Virus record (IMG/VR): IMGVR_UViG_3300042292_000230
Coordinates: 1 to 32,428 of that record
Source of the DNA: a virus
Strand: one strand, 5' to 3'
Length of the DNA: 32,428 nucleotides
The notes under the pieces are model-generated. The model saw only the letters and a list, made by a program, of their open reading frames with translations. It made no database searches and had not been told where the DNA came from. This document shows positions 7,925-14,537 of the stretch, one piece after another. Made by a program: the position numbers and the translations under genes. The first letter of the stretch is position 1, and each line of letters opens with the position of its first letter.

Positions 7925-8576
7925 GGTTGTCTTTGTATTCTTTTGCTAACTTTATTTGACGTTTGGTCTGCCAAGACTTGCGGTATTCTGCGTCTTTGAA
8001 TAGTTTAGAGAAACCAGTAAGGTGCTTTAATTTAAGTATCTCTTCTGGCTCCATGCCTAAGTGGTTGCATATCTCTTCGTCCTTCCAGCCGTTTTCTAAC
8101 ATTTGAAAGACCATGCTTGACATACCAGAGACGCTATGTGCCCCTCTTGCTCTGTTGTGGCGAACGGTTGCGGCCATACGTTCGTTAATATCCTTTTCAA
8201 TAACTACTATTGGCAATAGCCCCATATTGCGTTCGCTTATGTCAGCGTTCATCTTGCAAGTAAAGTACCTATGGAAGCCGTCTACTATGACATATTTCTG
8301 GGTCTCTTCGTCATAGATAGTAACAATAGGCTGGGTGTATCCGTCGTGCTTAATACTTTTGTATAGCAGACCCATTTCTATCTTGGCCACACTATTAGGA
8401 TTGTAGTCATTAGGTTGTACCATGTCTACTGGCACCCAACGAACAAAGTCAATAGGCTGGCTTCCAACTGGGGAAAGCGTGCGGTGTATAAATTCTCGAA
8501 GTTCGTTAATGAACTCTGCCTTGTTTTCGGCTTGCTCGAAAGCCTTATTTAGCTCTGTCTGGTAAGTATGCGCCAT
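7905..8576 (-). CDS. ibrB: IbrB-like ParB/sulfiredoxin-fold protein
   Basis: The 223-residue protein has a ParB/Srx-type domain at about residues 45-150: VQPNDYNPNSVA, then VDGFHRY at 98-104 (the G.HR signature) and RHNRARGAH at 139-147. A helix-turn-helix follows (WKDEEICNHLGMEPEEI). The match to IbrB is made safer by the neighbour, because IbrA and IbrB are encoded as a pair in E. coli and in many phages and islands. In E. coli the pair was reported to affect expression of Eib immunoglobulin-binding proteins. The biochemical reaction is unknown to me. The G.HR motif is shared with ParB proteins that use CTP and with sulfiredoxin-like enzymes. The start at 8576 overlaps the IbrA-like gene by 32 bases. 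Confidence 0.8.
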   Translation of the reverse strand: MAHTYQTELNKAFEQAENKAEFINELREFIHRTLSPVGSQPIDFVRWVPVDMVQPNDYNPNSVAKIEMGLLYKSIKHDGYTQPIVTIYDEETQKYVIVDGFHRYFTCKMNADISERNMGLLPIVVIEKDINERMAATVRHNRARGAHSVSGMSSMVFQMLENGWKDEEICNHLGMEPEEILKLKHLTGFSKLFKDAEYRKSWQTKRQIKLAKEYKDNHESEGN

Positions 8577-9720
8577 ATCTCATGTTTATTTCGTAATTCT
8601 CTGGGGTTATTTTGCCGTCAACGTACTTTTTGAGCGTGTTGAACTCTGGTCTTGTCACGAGGTTTATAATCTTAGTTCCGTCCCAGTCGCTTGACAGAAT
8701 GGAGTTAATCATGGTTCGGTAAAAAATACTTATTGCTTTGTCACTTATGAGGTACTTTTTATATCTTTCCGTCCATGAGTCGACAAGTGTGCGGTTTGTT
8801 TCCTCTTGTACTAAATGGTCTTTGAGGTACATGGCATATTCCTCCCAGTCTTGAAACATAGGGGGCAATACTTTGGGACAATGGTATGAGTTCTTTTTGA
8901 GGTGCTTAATAGTATTTGCTCCGTCAATACGCTTGGCAATACGCTCCCAAGTCTTAGGCTCTATTTCTTGCACTAACAATAGGTTCTGAATAGCGGTCTC
9001 ATGGTGCAGATTAGAAATGCGCATATCAATAACGTTCACTCCATGCCTATACATTTCGTCGTACACTCTATTGTAAGTCCATTTGTTGTCATGTATTGCT
9101 TTCCAGACGTCATTAACGCTCCAGTCATAAATAGGGTAAAAGGTATAATGCTCCTTAGCCTTGTTTAATACTTTGCCATAGGTTAGGTGCTTATAAGTTA
9201 AACCGCTTGTTAATGACATTAAACGTTTTGGAGACTCTTCGGTGCGCACCCCAGCTAAATAACAACTCTTTAAGTTGCCAAACTCTATTTTGAAGATAGC
9301 TTCGAATAGTTCGTGAAACCTCTCTGTGCCATATTTATTCTCTGTCTTGGCAATAGGGTCTTTGGGGTGTATCCATTTTTCCTCTTTGCCGTCCTCCCAG
9401 CAATGATTATAGCGTTCATAACTTGACGCATTGTTAGTAATGACCATTGGCATTTGAAACCAGTATGGGTCAACGTCTGGGTGGTGCATTACTTCGCTTA
9501 CTAAGTCCATAGTACCTTGCCACTCTGCCTCTTGGTCAATGAATAATACTTTGAGAGGTAATCTGTTTTTCTCCTTAGCCACTATGAGTGCTAAATTTAG
9601 AGTTATGGTGCTATCCTTGCCTCCAGAAAAGCCAACAACTATGTTTGGAAATTCGTCAAAGAGGTAACGTATGCGGTCTAACGCAGCGTCAAATACATTC
9701 TGTTTGTTAAATATGCGCAT
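8545..9720 (-). CDS. ibrA: IbrA-like PAPS reductase-family protein
   Basis: This 391-residue protein has the PP-loop SGGKDS at residues 32-37, the ATP-pyrophosphatase signature of the PAPS reductase family. FIDQEAEW, CYLAGVRTEESP and FYPIYDWSVNDVW follow as in that family, and the C-terminal part resembles the DUF3440 extension of IbrA. The family activates a substrate by adenylation or moves sulfur, as DndC does in DNA phosphorothioation. No cysteine desulfurase or other Dnd gene is present, so phosphorothioation in the classic sense is not supported. It is encoded directly upstream of its usual partner IbrB, in a run of DNA-modification-like genes. The substrate is unknown. Confidence 0.85.
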   Translation of the reverse strand: MRIFNKQNVFDAALDRIRYLFDEFPNIVVGFSGGKDSTITLNLALIVAKEKNRLPLKVLFIDQEAEWQGTMDLVSEVMHHPDVDPYWFQMPMVITNNASSYERYNHCWEDGKEEKWIHPKDPIAKTENKYGTERFHELFEAIFKIEFGNLKSCYLAGVRTEESPKRLMSLTSGLTYKHLTYGKVLNKAKEHYTFYPIYDWSVNDVWKAIHDNKWTYNRVYDEMYRHGVNVIDMRISNLHHETAIQNLLLVQEIEPKTWERIAKRIDGANTIKHLKKNSYHCPKVLPPMFQDWEEYAMYLKDHLVQEETNRTLVDSWTERYKKYLISDKAISIFYRTMINSILSSDWDGTKIINLVTRPEFNTLKKYVDGKITPENYEINMRYGAYLPDRAK

Positions 9721-9722
9721 GG

Positions 9723-10136
9723 TTAGAAATAAAAAGAGTGTTCAACAGAGGTAATACCATTTTTATATGTCTGCACCTCTTTGAAACCTAAGTCTTTGTA
9801 TAGATTAACTGACATAGTAGTACAATGCGCAGTTACTTTTCGAACTTTGAATTGGCTATAAACATAATACATTCGTGCGCTTAATAGCTTCTTGCCGTAT
9901 CCCTTTTGTCTTAAAGGCTCTGGGGTATAGTCACCCTTTAATAATGCCGTCTTGCCCTTTATAATGAAGCCACCAATAGCTTTAATTTCGTCGTCCTCCT
10001 TTAATACCATGTACTGCACACGTTTACTGGGTAAGATACCCTCCTTTTGAGAGGCATCTATTAAATGCGCTATGTCTTTTTGGTCGACAAGTTCGACATT
10101 GTATTTCAGAACGTCTGGAGGAAATGTTATAATCAT
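9723..10136 (-). CDS. GNAT-fold acyltransferase
   Basis: A 137-residue protein with the acetyl-CoA pyrophosphate loop RQKGYG at residues 76-81 and the late GNAT helix NLYKDLGF at 111-118. The preceding strand GGFIIKGKTALLKGDY fits motif D/A geometry. Substrate cannot be read from sequence. Position between a DNA methyltransferase and IbrA makes a DNA-base or DNA-modifying role attractive, since the Mom protein of phage Mu has a GNAT fold and alters adenine. Protein acetylation or a toxin-like role is equally allowed by the motif. Two bases separate it from the IbrA-like gene. Confidence 0.75.
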   Translation of the reverse strand: MIITFPPDVLKYNVELVDQKDIAHLIDASQKEGILPSKRVQYMVLKEDDEIKAIGGFIIKGKTALLKGDYTPEPLRQKGYGKKLLSARMYYVYSQFKVRKVTAHCTTMSVNLYKDLGFKEVQTYKNGITSVEHSFYF

Positions 10137-10141
10137 GGCTT

Positions 10142-10684
10142 TTATTTAATGACTTTAATGAGTTTAGCAAATCTTGCTGCGTTTATTTCACTACCGATAT
10201 ACTGCCAACCAGCTTTTTGAACTGCGTTAGCCGTTTGGCCAATTCCAGCAAAAGGGTCAAACGCTATTCCAGTACAACCTATTTGTTTTAATGACTCTGT
10301 TATTAATGCATATCCTTTAAGGTCTGGAATATGAATTGTATTATTGAAGTCATTGAATACCATTATGACATAAGGCCGTCCCATGCTTTGAGTGCGTTCG
10401 TAAACGGCATTAAGCGTATGTCCGTTACTAACCATACTTTGTATGAGTAGGTCTTGACCCTTAACACTATAAGCAATTATACATGGCTTTTTAGTGTCAC
10501 TTAGTTTTCCTAACTGGTTTAGAATTTCGTTTATAGTGTGGTACTTTTGTATGCCAGTATTCTTTTTAAGCATGGTCTGGAACATTGACAACGCTTGTTG
10601 TTGCCAAGGAGGGTCAGTACAAATGATGTCGTACTCTGGGAACGCCTCCCAGTCCATGATGTCTTGATTGAATGCTTTTACCAT
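10142..10684 (-). CDS. DNA methyltransferase (DPPW type, permuted)
   Basis: The 180-residue protein has the catalytic DPPW at residues 24-27 and the SAM-binding FDPFAGIGQT at 142-151, in that order. Catalytic motif before SAM motif is the beta-class arrangement of amino-methyltransferases, and DPPW points to methylation of an exocyclic amine (N6-adenine or N4-cytosine). It is short, without an obvious target-recognition domain, so specificity is unclear. It overlaps the glycosyltransferase gene by 7 bases, and the GNAT gene follows after 5 bases. It may protect phage DNA or prepare a base for further change by the neighbours. No restriction enzyme partner is seen nearby apart from the VRR-NUC protein. 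Confidence 0.85.
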   Translation of the reverse strand: MVKAFNQDIMDWEAFPEYDIICTDPPWQQQALSMFQTMLKKNTGIQKYHTINEILNQLGKLSDTKKPCIIAYSVKGQDLLIQSMVSNGHTLNAVYERTQSMGRPYVIMVFNDFNNTIHIPDLKGYALITESLKQIGCTGIAFDPFAGIGQTANAVQKAGWQYIGSEINAARFAKLIKVIK

Positions 10685-11394
10685 TTGAGATTGTCTGTTT
10701 TATCAAAGTATCTTTTGCTTAAATCTTGAAAAGGTCTGTTAAATTCTTTGTTCCAGTCTACTTCTGTGACGTCAAAATCTTCGTTGAAGCTAAATGAAGT
10801 ACGTTCATTGCCACCACAGACACGAGGATTGCCAAATAAACTGGAGTCAATACCTAAATGCTGGGACAATGTAGGAGTTACAACGTAAAGAGGAATGCCT
10901 TTGAAAGACATATATCTGCTTATTACTCCGTCCTCCGAATATCTTTTTAGGGTTACTTCGTTATTGTCATAAAAGTTGATTAAATCTGCTTCTAAGACTT
11001 TTGGAAAAGCGTGACATGGAAGCCAGAAATTACTAAATACTTTGACAACGTGGTGTCCACTTTCAACTGCCTCTCTATATTTCTTATTCGTGGGGTGAAA
11101 GAAACTGACAATGTTTTTCTGGAATGAATAACGAAGCACGTATTCAATTTTAGCAAATAGGTCTGACGTTATACTCATGTCGTCATGTAGAATTAGCTTC
11201 CATTTGTGCTCCGTCTGGTAACGAATGATTGACATGTAATTGTCTTTAAGTCCCTTGTACCTATTTTCGTCACGAGTGTCTTTGTAATCTGAATAGTCTG
11301 TAAAAACTTTGTATGGCCAACCTATTGCCTCCAGTTTTTCAACTTGGGCAGATATGTCACGCTTATAATGGTTCATTATACAGATTAGCATCAC
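10678..11394 (-). CDS. GT-A type glycosyltransferase
   Basis: The 238-residue protein starts with a Rossmann-like strand (LICIMNHYKRD). It has a DxD-like HDD at residues 70-72 within KLILHDDMSI, then YSEDGVISRY and PTLSQHLGIDSSLFGNP near the end. These are hallmarks of GT-A sugar transferases that use a metal-bound nucleotide sugar. No membrane segment is present, so a cytoplasmic acceptor is likely. Between a small unknown gene and a DNA methyltransferase, phage DNA is a natural acceptor candidate, as in phages that glucosylate modified bases. A virion protein or host glycan is the alternative. Confidence 0.75.
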   Translation of the reverse strand: MMLICIMNHYKRDISAQVEKLEAIGWPYKVFTDYSDYKDTRDENRYKGLKDNYMSIIRYQTEHKWKLILHDDMSITSDLFAKIEYVLRYSFQKNIVSFFHPTNKKYREAVESGHHVVKVFSNFWLPCHAFPKVLEADLINFYDNNEVTLKRYSEDGVISRYMSFKGIPLYVVTPTLSQHLGIDSSLFGNPRVCGGNERTSFSFNEDFDVTEVDWNKEFNRPFQDLSKRYFDKTDNLKW

Positions 11395-11660
11395 ACTTTG
11401 GCTCTGTTAATTATTCGAGTAATTGTCATATCATTACCCATTGTCCAATACTTATAACCATTGGCATAGAAATAAACAAAGGGTTTCTTAAAAAAGTATT
11501 CTGTCTTGCCATGTTCTCTCATGAATAGAACAACGTCTACAAATTCATTGTCGCTTGCCCACTCTTTTCTTTCTGACCATGCGTGAGGAATGTTTGCCAT
11601 TGTTTTAGCAAAGGTAAACTTTTGTTTTTCCAGTAACTCTGTAACTCTTTCGTTTGTCAT
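11391..11660 (-). CDS. Small conserved-looking protein with YKYWTMG motif, 89 aa
   Basis: The protein contains MANIPHAWSERKEW near residue 21 and ends with NGYKYWTMGNDMTITRIINR and a short basic tail. I remember short proteins with this pattern beside DNA methyltransferases in mobile elements, but I cannot name a Pfam family for it. It is cytoplasmic with many aromatic residues. It overlaps the glycosyltransferase start by 4 bases and is one base from the ParB-like gene, so it belongs to the modification operon. The function is unknown; a DNA-binding or accessory subunit would fit. Confidence 0.65.
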   Translation of the reverse strand: MTNERVTELLEKQKFTFAKTMANIPHAWSERKEWASDNEFVDVVLFMREHGKTEYFFKKPFVYFYANGYKYWTMGNDMTITRIINRAKV

Positions 11661-11661
11661 A

Positions 11662-12183
11662 TTATATACTAAATTCGTTTGCGCAATTAGGACAGATAAC
11701 GTCTGTCGTTTGTTGTTGACTTATCATTTGTTTGGCTAACTCCATTGCCTTTTGTTCTATTTCAGCTCTGGTAACTTCGCTGGTGTCAATATCTGGAGCA
11801 AGAAGTGGCTCATAGTCAACTCTGGGTACGTCAATACCCCATTCGCCTAAGTCTTTTGCCTCCCATTCGTTTGCCAATACGTCCCAGTCCCATTCGCCAA
11901 AAGAGGAATTGTCTTTAATGACAAACTCTTTTTGTTGCTCTTCGGTTAATTCAGAGGCTTGTATAATGTATATGTCCGTCAATCCAGCCTCTTTACACGC
12001 TCGGAGTCTCATATTACCTCCTAAGACAATCATTTCATTATTGACCACAATAGGACGTATGCGAAGCATATCTGGAAACTCTTTAATAGACTTAACAAGT
12101 TTACGGAATTTGTCATCTTTAATTACTCTGGGGTTTTCTGGGTTTGGTTTAACCTTACTAATCTTGACACTTTCAATTTTCAT
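11662..12183 (-). CDS. ParB/Srx-fold protein with C-terminal zinc ribbon
   Basis: The 173-residue protein has NPRVIKDDKFRKLVKSI, then VVNNEMIVLGGNMRLRACKE (GGNMRLRA at 55-62), and IKDNSSFGEWDWDVL at 89-103. This is the ParB-like domain found beside phage and island DNA methyltransferases. The C terminus ends CPNCANEFSI, half of a zinc ribbon (C164, C167). It is the first gene of the modification cassette and lies just below a TATATTTG box, with a leader of about 10-20 bases. Two ParB/Srx-fold proteins in one cassette, this one and the IbrB-like one, is notable. Role suggested: DNA-binding or nuclease/targeting component. Confidence 0.8.
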   Translation of the reverse strand: MKIESVKISKVKPNPENPRVIKDDKFRKLVKSIKEFPDMLRIRPIVVNNEMIVLGGNMRLRACKEAGLTDIYIIQASELTEEQQKEFVIKDNSSFGEWDWDVLANEWEAKDLGEWGIDVPRVDYEPLLAPDIDTSEVTRAEIEQKAMELAKQMISQQQTTDVICPNCANEFSI

Positions 12184-12198
12184 ATAAATAATTTAGTA

Positions 12199-12206
12199 CA
12201 AATATA
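12199..12206 (-). promoter_or_regulatory. Promoter -7 box for the modification cassette, in a palindrome
   Basis: The minus strand reads TATATTTG, 16 bases before the ParB-like ATG. It sits in the inverted repeat TTTAGTA-6-TACTAAA (12192-12211), which could be an operator. I see no TTG at 20-base spacing. The same box recurs at 12510-12517. Confidence 0.6.
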
Positions 12207-12209
12207 CTA

Positions 12210-12503
12210 AAATAATTGAATTTACCTAAGTATAGATGTACGAGTAGGAATGAGAGTGTCCTTCAAATAGCGTAAACTATCTGTCGGCATTCCTTACGAA
12301 TTTACCTCTGGTATGAGTGTTTTCGTGTAGGCTAAAGTGTCAATACAGACCTTTAACGTGGTGGCAACTGGTATAGAATGTATCTTCTATTGTACTCTTA
12401 CGACTTCCTCCTTAATGCTATCGTTGGCCTTTGGTACGTCCCCTTGTAAGCCTTAATCTAAACACGCAAGCGTTAATCCGTCCATGTCTAAATGAGTCGA
12501 AAC
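12210..12503 (-). ncRNA. Candidate structured noncoding RNA or long leader, about 295 nt
   Basis: The gap 12184-12555 holds no convincing gene in a genome where genes otherwise overlap. Minus-strand folding shows several hairpins: GAGT-UUCG-ACUC right after the presumed start (12494-12505), AACGC-UUGC-GUGUU (about 12462-12475), AUAGAA-GAUACA-UUCUAU (12373-12390), and AGGAAUG/CAUUCCU (12246-12252 with 12288-12294) enclosing AGAUAG-UUUACG-CUAUUU. Some stems contain G-U pairs that would be A-C mismatches on the plus strand, which favours the minus strand. A 10-base sequence AGGUAAAUUC occurs twice. TATATTTG boxes lie at both ends. It could be a free RNA or the 5' leader of the modification operon. 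No known RNA family was recognised. Confidence 0.5.
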
Positions 12504-12509
12504 TCGGTA

Positions 12510-12517
12510 CAAATATA
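12510..12517 (-). promoter_or_regulatory. -7 box upstream of the noncoding region
   Basis: The minus strand reads GGTTAGTATATTTG, a perfect TAnnTTTG within the extended TTAGTATA motif shared by other promoters here. The start of transcription would fall near 12503, just at the UUCG hairpin. No good -33 TTG is seen. Confidence 0.55.
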
Positions 12518-12555
12518 CTAACCTTATAACGAGTTAGCATATAAAGTTTTCAACA

Positions 12556-13023
12556 CTAAATTTCTGGAGTAGTTTCTTCTGCTGGGGGTGGCTCTGGAAG
12601 TTCTAAGTCTGGGAGGCTTGACAATATCTTGTTTATTGTCTGCTTTATACATGAACCACAAAACTTAGGTTTGGTTTGTTGGCTATAAAGACGGCTATAT
12701 AATTCATAAAGCCAAACAACTTCGTCTCTATTGGCAGAAGGCTTTTTATTAAACTCCAGCACAGACTTGCGTATCTCAATAATTTCCTCTTTTGAAAGTA
12801 TTGCGTCCCACTTACTTGCTGGACAACTCCAGATACCTTGTTTAGCTTTAAGTGGCATTACGCAACCGCATAAGTGAATTGACTTCTTTTTATACTTAAC
12901 TTCGGTAGTAACCTCTTTGCCAATAATTAGTGGGCCACAAGACTTCGTTGTTGGCTCGTAAAACTTGCAAGCATAACATATTGCCAGTCTGCGTTTATAT
13001 TCCTCTTGTTTAACAAATAGCAT
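12556..13023 (-). CDS. Cysteine-rich putative zinc-binding protein
   Basis: A 155-residue protein with C16-x2-C19, C29, C52-x-C54 and C67 in the first half (RLAICYACKF, SCGP, LCGCVMPLK, WSCPASKW) and a further CxxC at 122-125. The C terminus is proline- and glutamate-rich (ELPEPPPAEETTPEI). Proteins with this cysteine layout are common hypotheticals in Bacteroidota phages; I know no function. It overlaps the sigma-like gene by 14 bases and ends just before the noncoding region. A nucleic-acid-binding or transcription-related role is a guess from the company. Confidence 0.65.
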   Translation of the reverse strand: MLFVKQEEYKRRLAICYACKFYEPTTKSCGPLIIGKEVTTEVKYKKKSIHLCGCVMPLKAKQGIWSCPASKWDAILSKEEIIEIRKSVLEFNKKPSANRDEVVWLYELYSRLYSQQTKPKFCGSCIKQTINKILSSLPDLELPEPPPAEETTPEI

Positions 13024-13501
13024 TTTGTATTCTTTTTTTAGCGGTTTTGATTGTCGTATATAAATAGTCCTTTGGTATTCCAGTTTCCTTGCTCAATTTG
13101 TCATAAGAGAAATCTGTAAATATGTATTCCAGAAATACCATGCGTTCAAATTTAGGTAATCTTTGAATAAGCAAATCTAACTGCTCGTTAGTTAGCCTTG
13201 CTCCCAGCCACGTTGTGTCTAATTCTGGATAGTTATTATGTAATTCTCTTTTGTTGCGGTCATAGGCTATGTACTGCTTAAAAAACGTGCTTTTAGGAAA
13301 GTGTACCGACCTATACATTGCTTTAATGACATAAAACTCAAATTCATCTTTTGCTATAAGGTGTTCCAGTTTAGAGTTCTGCATTACAGACGCTAAACAT
13401 TCATGTAGTAAGTCCATGGCAAAGTCTTGTCCCCTTGCAATGTTATGTGCAACCTCTTTGAGTCTTTCATATTTACTTGCAATGTATTGGTTACGTTCCA
13501 C
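13010..13501 (-). CDS. Sigma-70-like RNA polymerase factor
   Basis: The 163-residue protein has a helical N-terminal half resembling sigma region 2 (ARGQDFAMDLLHECLASVMQ, then FYVIKAMYRS). The C-terminal part is like region 4: LIQRLPKFERMVFLEYIF, followed by FSYDKLSKETGIPKDYLYT and a basic KTAKKRIQ helix (residues about 107-160). This is the size and plan of ECF sigma factors. It follows the nuclease gene directly (stop 13502, start 13501) and comes before the late genes. A role in late transcription is likely, since late minus-strand promoters here have good -7 boxes but poor -33 boxes. Sequence divergence keeps this at moderate confidence. Confidence 0.7.
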   Translation of the reverse strand: MERNQYIASKYERLKEVAHNIARGQDFAMDLLHECLASVMQNSKLEHLIAKDEFEFYVIKAMYRSVHFPKSTFFKQYIAYDRNKRELHNNYPELDTTWLGARLTNEQLDLLIQRLPKFERMVFLEYIFTDFSYDKLSKETGIPKDYLYTTIKTAKKRIQNAIC

Positions 13502-13858
13502 TTAACGAAAGTATGACATTATTTCTTTGATTGCATCAATAGCACCATAACAAATTATTGCTTTATAACCTCGTTTGTTAAGTTCCTCTTGCCACCACTT
13601 TTGTTCTGGAGAAACTTTGCCACCCTTAGTTCGCTTCATTTCTATTGCTAAGCCTTTGAATTGTGCATTCGGTTCGTATAAAAATAAATCTGGAAAGCCA
13701 GCGACATAACCATTGGCCACCATTTTCTTAGCTTGTTTCCATGAAGTGCGCACCCCTCCGTTACTGGAGCAGAATAATGCCGTTGGAAAGTGTGTCTTTA
13801 TGAAACGTATTACTGCTTGTTGCTCGGTATCTTCCAGTCGTGGCTTAGGTTTTATCAT
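13502..13858 (-). CDS. VRR-NUC domain nuclease
   Basis: This 118-residue protein is almost entirely a PD-(D/E)xK fold of the VRR-NUC type. GFPDLFL has the catalytic D57, IEMKRTKGG has E73 and K75, and VSPEQKWWQEELNKRGY follows with Q86 as in the family. An N-terminal glutamate (EQQAVIRFI) completes the site. Stand-alone VRR-NUC proteins are frequent in phages and act on branched or structured DNA, for example in replication or before packaging. It is the first gene leftward from the divergent promoter, with a perfect TATATTTG at 13891-13898. Confidence 0.85.
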   Translation of the reverse strand: MIKPKPRLEDTEQQAVIRFIKTHFPTALFCSSNGGVRTSWKQAKKMVANGYVAGFPDLFLYEPNAQFKGLAIEMKRTKGGKVSPEQKWWQEELNKRGYKAIICYGAIDAIKEIMSYFR

Positions 13859-13890
13859 ATTGGCTTATTTATAATTAGTATAAATTAAGG

Positions 13891-13922
13891 CAAATATAAA
13901 AAAAAACTTGCATAGAGAACAA
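13891..13922 (-). promoter_or_regulatory. Leftward promoter of nuclease-sigma operon
   Basis: On the minus strand TTG (13922-13920) is followed 21 bases later by TATATTTG (13898-13891). The expected start lies near 13885, 27 bases before the nuclease ATG. It overlaps the rightward promoter, so the two may compete. Confidence 0.65.
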
Positions 13923-13938
13923 TGTTAGTATAGTTTAG
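13908..13938 (+). promoter_or_regulatory. Rightward early promoter
   Basis: TTG at 13908-13910, 20 bases, then TAGTTTAG at 13931-13938 (one mismatch to TAnnTTTG), inside the repeated GTTAGTATA context. The start would be near 13945, about 20 bases before the first early gene. Confidence 0.65.
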
Positions 13939-13965
13939 CCGACATAACCAATAACAATTAAAGAA

Positions 13966-14235
13966 ATGGAACAAAGCGCAATCGAAAAATTATTCGTAGA
14001 AAAGTTCAACAAGTTTACGAAGCCACAACAAGCTATAATAACTAAACTTTTGAAAGGTTACAGATTAACTAACGTTAATATAAGTAGAATGAAAAGCGAG
14101 TATAAGTGGGTCGTTCCAACGTCCTCATATTTAGAGCACGCTGGTCATGTTTATAAGGCTTTTTGGGGTATTGAATACTCAATATACAAGCTAACAAAAA
14201 CCAGAGTACAAATAGGAACTTTTTTCATAGTATAA
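13966..14235 (+). CDS. Early protein of unknown function, 89 aa
   Basis: The first early gene starts with an ATG after the leader ACCAATAACAATTAAAGAA. The product is basic, begins MEQSAIEKLFVEKFNKFTK and has a central KGYRLTNVNISRMKSEYKW segment, with no membrane helix and no cysteines. I do not recognise a family. First position behind a strong promoter is where phages often place host-takeover or anti-defence proteins, but nothing in the sequence shows this. Confidence 0.65.
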   Translation: MEQSAIEKLFVEKFNKFTKPQQAIITKLLKGYRLTNVNISRMKSEYKWVVPTSSYLEHAGHVYKAFWGIEYSIYKLTKTRVQIGTFFIV

Positions 14236-14256
14236 ACCAATAAAAAAATAGAAAAA

Positions 14257-14511
14257 ATGAGCAATGACTATTCAAGACCTTACAGAGTTCACCTTATGGG
14301 CAAATCTTATGTTACTCCAGACGACCACTTAGACGTAAAATACGACTTTAAGACCTATAAGGAGGCTACTGACAAATATCTGGAGTTAGTTTTAAGCCGT
14401 AGTGAGTTCCGCACTTTAATAGAGGGCCAAGACGTATTAGCTATGAGTCATTTAGGCGAAGAGCATGGTTTAGTCAAAATCTTGAAAACAATGGTAATTA
14501 ACGCAATTTAA
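14257..14511 (+). CDS. Early protein of unknown function, 84 aa
   Basis: An 84-residue soluble protein beginning MSNDYSRPYRVHLMGKSYVT, with mixed charge, an aspartate-rich DDHLDVKYDFKTY stretch and a helical second half. The leader before it is very A-rich (AATAAAAAAATAGAAAAA) and typical of Bacteroidota starts without a Shine-Dalgarno sequence. It lies 21 bases after the previous early gene and belongs to the same unit. No family or function is recognised. Confidence 0.65.
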   Translation: MSNDYSRPYRVHLMGKSYVTPDDHLDVKYDFKTYKEATDKYLELVLSRSEFRTLIEGQDVLAMSHLGEEHGLVKILKTMVINAI

Positions 14512-14537
14512 GTCAAACAATAAATACCCCCAAAAAC

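Noticed and set aside
8545-9720. DNA phosphorothioation system of Dnd type
   Set aside because: Only the PAPS-reductase-family member is present. A cysteine desulfurase, DndD and DndE are absent, and the IbrA/IbrB pairing explains the gene better.
12241-12400. Peptides of 22-23 residues in the noncoding gap (for example plus strand near 12379 and minus strand near 12288)
   Set aside because: They have no leader or overlap support, and the hydrophobic plus-strand one runs against the promoters. Chance frames are likelier.
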